This document shows positions 27,061 through 36,477 of a DNA stretch of 64,000 nt, one piece after another. The notes beneath the pieces are model-generated. The model saw nothing but the letters and a program-made list of their open reading frames with translations, ran no database searches and was not told where the DNA came from. Each line of letters begins with the position of its first letter. Position 1 is the stretch's first letter. The DNA comes from Atrina japonica (lineage: Eukaryota > Mollusca > Bivalvia > Pterioida > Pinnidae): contig BROG01000153.1 of NCBI GenBank assembly GCA_030159075.1, positions 526,001-590,000 of the forward strand, in the 5' to 3' direction. A program made the position numbers and the translations under genes.

Positions 27061-29894
27061 TTCGTGAAATTATCATGTGATGATATTACTAGTGCTGTAA
27101 AATATGCTTTCTCTACCGTTTTTTGTGGTATAGAAATACAAAAAGTAAGATTGAGTTAATTAATTGCAAGTGAAACATTGCCAAAGTGAGATTCTCAAGC
27201 AATGTTCACGAAATATATATATATATCCTTTCGTGTTATTGTATATGAATGTAAGTAGTAAAAAGGGATTTTTAATGAAACACAGTTAATTGCCTTTGAA
27301 ACATTTCCTTATTTTCACCACTAGTATATGCAAGAAATGAAAGAAAGATAATTCGACGTACATCCAATTTTATCAATAATTCACTGTCTATAAATACCGG
27401 TATTTTCTGTTCAGTCTGTCGTGTTCCATTACACAATTAAATGCATTTACATATCCGTAAGGCCTCTAGCGACAGGTAAACAGCTCTTACCTGTGATTGA
27501 ACTTTAATTATGTTATTTGTTTTCTATATGCGTGTACTACATATCGATTTGATCTGATTTCAAAAGGTATTATGTTAATCCAATTATTTATAGATAAATG
27601 CTAAAATGCTTAGCGTGTATTAAAAGTACATAATAATATTCATATAAATGTACCTCGATTAGACAGATATTAAATCAAATATACAGTTCTGTTACCCTTC
27701 CACCTCTCCTTCTATTAGAAGAAAACATTTGCCCCTATAAATAAATACTTGGCAACCTGTTTCATCAATAATTCTACTTTATGAAATATCGTTTCACAAA
27801 GCGGGTGTGACCAGTCAATGTTAACTCCTCCATGGTAATCGATCCAACCTCTGAATTTCCAGAGATTCGTGTTTGTCATCATATGCTGTACGTATACTTA
27901 TTTTAGTGGTATTCTAATATTAGCGCATTTCGCGCTCAAGTCTTGTGCTAATTCAAATGCAGCGCTAAACTTTCTCCATTATACCATTCTGCATACATGA
28001 TAAAACGAATGGTATACATAATACAAAATAATATCAACCGTGTGCATAGTTCAGTGTGTGCCATTATGATTACATTATGGTCTGTCGTAATTGCGCGAAT
28101 TCAAGATTGCGCTAATAAATCTACACGAACTCAGAGCGCTAATATATGAGTGCGCTAATTTAAATACACACACAGTTACAGGATTTAATGGAAAATGTAA
28201 TATCAGTAAAATCATGACTCCCAGCAAATAAGTTACATCACCATGACTACTCGACAGAAATGTTCGAATGTTGGTTTAACCGTAAACAATTCCACCCCCT
28301 GACTGCAGTACCATCTATACTCGCATACAAAGGTTAAGGTAGAACTTTAAGTGGAGACTTCGGACCGTTCATTATTTTTATCAATGTTATTTGCAAAATG
28401 GTCCACAGAAACGAAACATCATTACAAAAATATGTTACCCCACTGAATTTAACCATAACGAACAGAGTCGCGGGTGTAAATATAAGAAGAAATAAATAGA
28501 AAAAATTACGATAACAAGTTATTTATCATTACTTTCCAAAATAATTAATGTATTTATTGAGAGAAGACTATATAATCATACAAGATTGAGGTGTTTTAAT
28601 TACCCAGCATAAATGCTCATTAAGTGGCACCTTTCAAGTTTCTTCATCACGTGGTAATTCACTGTCGATTATTTCATTTTCAAATTTATACACTACTATC
28701 TTGTAGAAAAATTAGCAAGCTTACAACGCGTCTATCTATGTTATTTGTACTAACGGCAACACACCTGCATCCTTAGATAATCATTACACATTTGTTTAAT
28801 CACCTCATTGACGCCTTACTTCTGATTGTTAGCTTTCGAGTATCATCATTAAACTTTACACAATCAGTCGCGAAACATACGGTTTTGATGAGTTCTTGGA
28901 GTGGAAATTGTTCACTGCATCAGTAATAAGGTAAACATGGTCCAAGGAGGAATGCAAGTAGAATTGCAGAAAATGTTAACGGACGAATGTCATATAACTA
29001 TTCATAATGTCTTTTAATTACTAATATTAAGATGCAAAAACTATTCATTGAATCTGTTTTTACTGTAATTACCAGAAGCATTATGCAGACTATGTGTCAA
29101 AACTGCACAAACAACTTATCCCGTACCACAGCATTCCTTTTCTTCCTTTAAAGAATCAATTAATTCGGTAAATTCCCCATAACTTACGTTGTAATGTCTC
29201 TGATTGATTTGTGTATATCGTAATGATGTACTCGTACAATATAAACTCTTATCATAAATACACAGATATACACAAGTAATGATTTGTAGCAGATAAAATA
29301 TTTATTTGGAATGTACATGAAAAACGAAACAGTGTTACGGAAAATAAACGTCTTTGACAGTACCGGGTGCCACTTAGTAAAATAGCAAACATAAACAACT
29401 TATATCACATTCAACAAACAATTCAAAACTTAAAACAGCTGTCATATTATTTTTCAAAGGCATAGACGTAACATGAACAGATGTATGGCGGAGTCTTGCT
29501 AAGAAATAAGAGAAATGTCTACATATTTCTATGTATATATACTATCAATTCCAGTTCAAAGAAACGAAAAAAAAAATTAAGGTTTCATATTTGTGCGTTC
29601 GTACTTGGTGATTATATATATATAATTCCTACATATTTCTTAGGATATAAACCATCAATTCTAGTTCAAAGAAACGAGAAAAAACGAAACAAACATTATC
29701 CTTTATTTATCCTCAGGTTTATATAATCCTCCGAAAGCTACATAGAAAATTAAACTAAATAAAATATTCAATATTCAGATCGCAATTATCAATCAGGAAT
29801 GGGGAAAATGAATAATATATAATGAATAATATGTCATTATTTAAGCATTACATAGACGAATAGATGTGTCAGCTTGTGATATGATTCTGTTATA
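27061..29894. other. No gene seen
   Basis: Apart from the RT-A tail at 27795, AT-rich and unassigned. Two similar phrases (accatcaatt / ctatcaattc plus agttcaaagaaacga) at about 29545 and 29650 suggest a local duplication of about 105 bp. Confidence 0.4.
27795..27885 (+). repeat. RT-A 3'-tail fragment
   Basis: gcgggtgtgaccagtcaat, actcctccatgg and acctctgaatttccagagat show the conserved tail with its CCTCT...AGAG hairpin. Confidence 0.5.
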
Positions 29895-30200
29895 GTGCTC
29901 CTGTGGTAGACACTAACTGGTAGGTGACCAGCATTACGTTATCATTCCTGGGCCGGGTGATACCAAAGACTTTTAAAATGTTGCTTAGTTGACATTCCTA
30001 TGCCAAGAGCTCGGCATACGAAATGAAAGTCACGCGTCTTTAGGAGGAAACTAAACACCGATTTCACGTGTCGCGGAAGTCGTGACATGTAAAAGAACCC
30101 TCCTTGCATTGGCGTCATTCTATAGCACAGACCAAATTTTGTAGCAGTTCACGTATACTTCGTGACATTTTAATATAAGTTAAAATTCTTGACAGGAACA
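29895..30200 (+). repeat. SINE-like repeat, family 2
   Basis: gccaagagctcggcatacga, cgtgtcgcggaagtcgtgac, gtaaaagaaccctccttgca and tagcacagaccaaattttgt are the body blocks shared with 39.1, 59.6 and 62.0 kb. Confidence 0.6.
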
Positions 30201-30329
30201 TACATAAAACAAGATCAAACAAAACCATACAACTTCAGGAATTTCCAAAGAAATAGTATTTCGGTGTGAAGAGACATTACATCATGTTTATATTCATTAA
30301 TATATTTATTGTTTACACTTTACCAGTAC

Positions 30330-30775
30330 GTGAACAGACACCACCAAATATTTTCCCATAGGCCTCAATGCTAATTTACAAAACTTCAGTCAATGTCACT
30401 CCCATGTTTATTAAATCTGGGTCAAACCAGTACGCTGTCTTGAAAAATCAATATTTTTGATAACAAAATATGCAATCAAAAGTACAGGTTGCCGTTGCAT
30501 TTCTACTTCAAACATTCCGCACGAAAGGAAAATATCTATTCTCATCTATTCCCCTCCCCCCCTTTAAATTTTCAACCGTCAACCCTATAATTTGCAAAGT
30601 ACTACTAATATTCATGTATCTTTTTATCACCTCAATTTCACTTATTAATGGCAAAACTAATTAATTCATTTAATGATCAATCAGATCGCTGGGCTCATTT
30701 TACCCTCCGCACAACTTTGGGTGTCCAAAATGTCTGCGCCCATGTTGTAAACAGAGCAGCTGTTTTTCCACATGG
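30330..30775 (+). repeat. Family C repeat, uninterrupted copy
   Basis: Matches, in inverse orientation, 24765-24434 and then 22831-22678. The best-preserved part is about 75 bases around accctccgcacaactttggg and tgtctgcgcccatgttg. No convincing protein is encoded. The family is unassigned. Confidence 0.7.
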
Positions 30776-30966
30776 AACATGGGTGAATCCTTTGCAGTGT
30801 ATAAAGAAACTATACAATACTGTGGAACGAAGATGCTTTTCTGCAAAAAGAGTGATAACTCGTACTTAGTCATGCAGAAGATTTTATCATATGGTATACC
30901 AGAGCTAATTACTATACCAGAGCCAATCAGTATTCCAAAGCCAGAGCTATTTCATAACAGGACACA

Positions 30967-30967
<1 letters not shown>

Positions 30968-31044
<77 letters not shown>
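30968..31044. repeat. (CA)n microsatellite
   Basis: About 77 bases of CA, between family C and an RT-A tail. Confidence 0.97.
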
Positions 31045-31046
<2 letters not shown>

Positions 31047-31059
31047 TCTGGTAAAAAAT

Positions 31060-31990
31060 AGACACACAAGGGCCTATTGAAATCAAGAGTTAGGATCAGG
31101 TGCCATGGAGGAGTAAGCATCCCCTGTTTACCGGTCACACCCGCCGTGTGTCCACAGTCAAATCAAAATGAAATGCGTGAAATTGGTACAAATCTCTCAA
31201 CAATCACCATCGAACAGATAACTCAACATTTCACTTAGTGAAACAGAGCAGTCACCAACAAGACTTATATAGCGACCGTAAAAGTTGCGGAAGTTTGACA
31301 TCAAACGCGGTTTTCGATATCCCTGCGTCAATTATTTGTCAGTTAGTAGTTTACCTCTGCATATGAAATGTTCATATGTTGAACATGCCCTGCCATATCG
31401 GATCATTTATGAAATATAAACTCCATATGCGAGTGGATGTGGGATATCACTACTTAAATGTGGAACAGTAGCGATTGGAAAGCCGAAATCGTCGCGTTTG
31501 TCGTATAGCTTAGTTGTTGATTTCTCGTCTGTGTCTATAGTTAGTAAAATGTCTAAGTATGAAGCATGTGTGCTTGATTCTGTTGTATCTTTAATTACTA
31601 GTTCGCCGGGATATATCGCATCGACATATGTATGAAAATTATCATTACTAATTGACAAAACGTCCTCGATATATCTAAGTGTCAAATTAAAGGACACCTC
31701 TAACCTTTTCTTCTTTTGATTCAGCTGTTTCTGTATAAGTCTGCTTCATATGAATAAAGGAACAGGTCAGCCAATAAAGGAGCACAATTGGTTCCCATTG
31801 GAATACCGACAGTTTGTTGAAAGACCAGGTCTCCGAACATTATAAATATATTATCTGTTAGAAATCCAGCATCTTTTTTATATCAACGTCAGTGTATTTA
31901 TGTGTACAATCAGAGGTGTGTTTGACATAACCAATCACAAGGTATTTAAATTTCCGGGTACCACTTTTGTGAAAAAAAACAGTTGTCTAT
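31060..31990 (-). pseudogene. RT-A retroelement copy: RT core, C-terminus and 3' tail
   Basis: This is the longest copy of the family. Minus-strand fragments include QQTVGIPMGTNC-type text near 31800, LRYIEDVLSISNDNFHTYVD (catalytic box degraded from YIDDV), ASYLDILLTID, TKLYDKRDDFGFPI and LAYGVYIS. A frame-broken C-terminus follows (YGRACSTYE-like, FYGRY-like) and a 3' tail containing tgcttactcctccatggcac. I recognise it as a reverse-transcriptase repeat abundant in invertebrate genomes, but cannot assign LINE, DIRS or Penelope class from this fragment. Confidence 0.8.
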
Positions 31991-32011
31991 GATGTTTTTA
32001 TGTGGAAGATT

Positions 32012-32135
<124 letters not shown>

Positions 32136-32599
32136 CACTAAAACCATCAACACCTACAAGTATGTAAAACATGTATGTAAGTATAGGTCTACCAAGGTAA
32201 TTTGGCACATGTTTACAAACACAACGAGTCTTAATCAAATATAACAGGAGTGACAAGCCACATGTTGTCACAAAAGTGACTTCACTGGCATTGATGACGT
32301 CAGAGATTCAGTAATGCATGGAGTCCGGGCAAGGCAATTATGTTTTACCTATTTTAGGTATCGGTTTGGGTTTTTACTCAACGCGGATAAGTCACTTTAC
32401 CTTGGTACACCTATAGTTGAAATTGTACAGAATTATGTAATATATAATCATAAAGTCATTAACGTGAACTAATGAATTATCCTACGCTAAGAACTGTACA
32501 TCTACTAATTTTGAAACGTTAGTTTAAAGTGCATCATGATAGAGACAAGCAGAAAAGCCGCAGTTTTTAGTTTTTATGTGTGCCAAATTGTTTCTCTAT

Positions 32600-32601
<2 letters not shown>

Positions 32602-32640
<39 letters not shown>
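32602..32640. repeat. (CA)n microsatellite
   Basis: About 39 bases of CA followed by a family D relic. Confidence 0.95.
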
Positions 32641-32645
<5 letters not shown>

Positions 32646-32809
32646 ATATAAACATACTACCAAAGTTATAATATATCCAAGTATATAATATATTAAAGGC
32701 TTGATTTTTCAAACAATCCTGATTAAACAATTATACAATGATAGCATATGTCTACAAAATCGATTATTTTGTTTATATATGTATGTAAAAAAATAAAACT
32801 TGATTCAGA

Positions 32810-33035
32810 CGGTAAGCTCGCTCGACTCTTGATCGTGAAGTAGAGTCCAACCGGTGGCAGGTCGGATTTCTTTCCTTCGAATGAGACAATAAAAACCGAG
32901 GAACCGTCTCACAGTATGTGCAGGCACGTTAAAGAACCTTTACTGATCAATGGCCGTAAGTGCCGAGCATAAGTCAAACTTTGTAGCACTTCACTGGCAT
33001 TGATGACGTCTCCATATGAGTGAAGATTCTTGAGT
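32810..33035 (+). repeat. SINE-like repeat, family 2 related
   Basis: acggtaagctcgctcgactc suggests a tRNA-like head; gcacgttaaagaacctttac, gccgagcataagtcaaactt and tgtagcacttcactggc resemble the family 2 body. Confidence 0.5.
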
Positions 33036-33077
33036 GGGACGTACAACAACAACTGAAATAACTATTTTCAAACAGAG

Positions 33078-33236
33078 AGGTTATTTATGTGTAAGTATGT
33101 GTCTATGTGCTGGAACGTGTGTGAGTATGTGTGTATGTGTAGGCATGTTTGTAAGTATGTGTGTATGTGTAGGAATGTGCAGGTATGTGTGTATGTGTAG
33201 GAACGTGTGTAAGTATGTGTGTATGTGTAGGCACTT
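33078..33236. repeat. TGTGTATG-type minisatellite
   Basis: Degenerate units of about 30 bp built from gtaagtatgtgtgtatgtgt and aggaatgtgt. Confidence 0.75.
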
Positions 33237-33330
33237 TTTCAATTGCAATTGGTTAACTCAATTTTACTATTTATATATAAATACCCCACAGAAGCCTGAC
33301 CTTATTTTCACAAAATACATAGGAATATGA

Positions 33331-33436
33331 GACTTTTTGTATGGCTGTGTATAGTTCTTATTTGTTTTTATTTAAAAAATACAAGTAGTGAATGTAGACA
33401 AAATTGAAATATTTTTGGTAAACACAGCTAATGCCC
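33331..33436 (+). repeat. Short repeat upstream of first exon a, shared with intron 3
   Basis: tgtgtatagttcttatttgt and ttggtaaacacagctaatgc recur at 41710-41820 in the same orientation. Similarity stops before the exon. Confidence 0.6.
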
Positions 33437-33451
33437 CTTTTGACAATGGAC

Positions 33452-33458
33452 CAATAAA
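33452..33458 (+). promoter_or_regulatory. CAATAAA element shared upstream of the three first exons
   Basis: The same heptamer lies 40-46 bases before each ATG (33452, 36261 and 62575). It may be a retained promoter-proximal element or simply ancestral 5'UTR sequence. No convincing TATA box was identified. Confidence 0.3.
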
Positions 33459-33497
33459 ACAATTGAAGGATAATTTCTTTTTTTTACAGTTTCAGAC

Positions 33498-33674
33498 ATG
33501 GACGATATAATGCTCACTAAACTAAAAGACGGACTCAATTCCGTACCGAAGTATATCCCGGTGTGGTATCGATATGATAAACAGGGATCCTTGTACAATG
33601 ACAGGTGTCTGTCGGAAAACAAATACTATTATTTCTATCCCAGCGAAATGGCCATAATTCGGCAATACTCTAAG
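33498..33674 (+). CDS. Alternative or orphan first coding exon (copy a) of an EgtD-like methyltransferase
   Basis: This exon has 59 codons with the same length, phase-0 end and GTATGT donor as 36301-36477, and is nearly identical through the YIPVWYRYDKQGS to CLSEN core. A pyrimidine tract and acag place a likely acceptor at 33488-33489, so a 5'UTR exon probably lies upstream. No exon 2-7 equivalents were seen between here and 36301. It is therefore either an alternative first exon of the downstream gene or the remnant of a deleted tandem copy. Either first exon can splice to exon 2 without changing frame. Confidence 0.72.
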
Positions 33675-34414
33675 GTATGTAATTCTAGATTGAAAATAAA
33701 GAATGTGGGAGTTTTTTAAGTTACAGGGTAAGGTAATTCTATTATATTCATCTAGGAATAATATGGATACGAGTTAAATCACCGTCTAGTTGCATACTCC
33801 GTTTGCGCTATCAACCATTTTTGTAGCCCAGATTATATGAGAAAGCATCATTAAGACAAAATCAATAACTTTTGACAAATCAAGGGCTTCAATTTGACAA
33901 AGTATTTCTTTGTAGATTTTGCAAGCCGGAAACAAAAAGAGTTGCCCTCGTATTTCTGAATTATATCTTAAAATTCCACATATTTGCTAATTTCTGAAAA
34001 CATAAAAGTCACGTTTATCTCAAAATTGTCATTAGGATTCTTTTCCCAGCAATCGGCTCATTCGTTATCACGTTAAGGAACGTACCTGCATTTCTTTTGA
34101 TGCATTGTTTCTGTTAATATTGAACTCTTTTAGAATAATTAAAAACGAAAACAATATGACTTTTAACATAATATTGCCTAATGTGTGTATAAAAGGAATT
34201 CAGTCGAGAAAGAAGCTTTATGTTACAAATACATTTTTAAATTGGCCCATAGCAAACTATTAAGACTACACGTGTTAAATATCATTTAACCCAGTCCATG
34301 TTCTATTCTGCAAATGTACGTCTAGACAGGAGATTATAATTTAAAACCACACGTTTAACTCAGATCTATTGATATACTTTCTATTATATTCAAACTATTA
34401 CGCACATTGAAGTA

Positions 34415-34610
34415 TATGTTGCACCTTCGACTTCTCTCAATTCTGATCAGCGCAGGTTCGATACTCGCTGTAACCTAAGCTGATTTTTTGTGAGAAAGTT
34501 TGCCACTTATTTTTCGGGAGGACGGTGGTGTCTTACCTGGCAAATTGTAACCGGGTTCTCTCCTCCACCACTACAAACTGGCTTCGATACGGGAATTATG
34601 CCCTTTTGCA
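34415..34610 (+). repeat. SINE-like repeat, family 1
   Basis: gatcagcgcaggttcgatac (B-box-like), gtgagaaagtttgccactt, cgggaggacggtggtgtctt, tctcctccaccactacaaac. It lies between first exons a and b. Confidence 0.6.
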
Positions 34611-36260
34611 TACCCTATATCAGCTGTCCCTTTATCACACCCTTTTAAACCTTAATTGCACCCCATTTCGAGAGCGTTTTTCCACACTTCAGGCAAAAAT
34701 CAATATCTTGCCGAAACACTAGCTTAAACAAACCTATGACATTGGTCTGATTGTGAACAATATTTCTCTTATCAATATGCATTTATTCCAATGGCCAAAA
34801 CGTCCAAATATTAAAATTGTGGACATACAATAATATCAGCGGCTCCTTAACACTTAATGACCTTCATAACTTCAATATACAGCTTTATCTTTTTTTTCCG
34901 AAAGTGTGTTTATTTTTTACAATTTTATAGATATAGAGAGAGGAATATAAACTAAGACTAATAAAGAATATCACTACTATATTGCCCCACTCTAGAGATT
35001 TAACCCTTGTCTCCACTGGAAGGTATATTTCACAATTTTGGTAGAAGTCTGTATACTCTTTCTAACCATGTGGCAGCTGTGATCACACCCTAAGGGTCAA
35101 GGAGGTGCAAAGTGAACAAAATGCAGTTATGAAGATGATTAGAAAAAGTTGTTTTCATAATTTGTACAGTAAATTGTTTACAATTAATCAACACTTTCAT
35201 GACTGTATGTGCACTTATGCAGATCAACACTACAGAGAGTATCAATGAGACAAACGTTCCATCAAATTTATTGCTTTCAGTTTGAACTATTATGACCCCT
35301 GTTTGCAGGGTCGTGAAACTCAGATCATTATCTCTTCATCACACATGGCAATAAATGTATAAAATTATAGTTGATGTAATATGGAATGACAAAATCTTAA
35401 TTTTCAGTTGTATGTTACATTCTTGTTTGTAAACGCCGTTAACCGTTTTCTAAAAAATCTAAATTACGAGCGTAAAAAAAGTACGGAGTAGCCTTGATGT
35501 TGGAGAAAAACGATTAAATATCAAGTTTTAATAATTCTTGCTTCCCAGGCAGAAAGGTAAATGCTGTTATCGGCCTATATGAAAGTGAACTCTGGGTCAA
35601 ACATTCGAATAACCTTCGTCGCGTATGTGTCGGAATCTTAATTTGGCACGGAAAGAAAACAGACAAATATCGAGCTTTTTACCCCTTATGTAATTGAATT
35701 TAAAAAAGACGTTGGATTCCATTATGTGGAATACCAATGAAAAAAATCAATAAAAGGAATGTTTATTTACTCAGGGTGCTGCCTGTCAGGTTTGTTTACA
35801 CTTACAGCTCATCTGTTTTTACAACGAAGAGTTGTGTAGAATTAATGTAGGTTGTATGCCTAGTTTATATCAATGGAATAATAAGAACGATTCTCATACC
35901 TTAACTATAATTATATTGAATGTTTAAATATTCTTTTGATACTGAGAAATTTGACAAATTGTAATACATGGGATGATACTTCCTTGACAATTGGAGATTT
36001 GAGTAAAGCTTTTCCGAATGTTAATTAGCAAAGGCCAGAATGATTGCCGATTCATAGGAACGGATACAACGGACTACGTTTGACGAGGTTATTGTTATTT
36101 GTTTAGCCAACAGTTGATCCTTTTGGGATGTATATGAGAAAAATTTGCATGATATTTTTTGCGCCGACTACAGTTAATATATTTTACGATGCAACATGTG
36201 TTATCTAGCGAATATTTTCTAACCTGATTTTAACACTCTAGACGGTTTTTTCTCGTTAAC
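34611..36260 (+). other. Interval between first exons a and b
   Basis: No exon 2-7 homologue of the methyltransferase was found here, which argues against a complete gene copy starting at 33498. Confidence 0.45.
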
Positions 36261-36300
36261 CAATAAAATCATCGGTGTTTAGCAATAGAATGTTTTAAAC

Positions 36301-36477
36301 ATGGACGATCTTATGCTAGACACACTACGAGAAGGACTTAATTCCGAGCCGAAGTATATCCCGGTGTGGTACCGATATGATAAACAGGGATCTTTGTACA
36401 ATGACAGGTGTCTGTCGGAAAACAATTACTATTATTTCTATCCCAGCGAAATGTCTATTATTCGGCAGTGCTCTCAG
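36301..36477 (+). CDS. Coding exon 1 (copy b) of the EgtD-like methyltransferase
   Basis: The exon has 59 codons, starts MDDLMLDTLREGLN and ends phase 0 before donor GTATGT. It is the nearest first exon to exon 2. No strong splice acceptor precedes the ATG, so it may be the transcript's true first exon. CAATAAA lies at 36261-36267. The end reads RQCSQ where the other two copies have RQYS. Confidence 0.8.

Noticed and set aside
30648..31054. ORFs over the family C repeat and CA tract
   Set aside because: Similar frames are not conserved in the inverse copy; Thr-His repeats come from the microsatellite.
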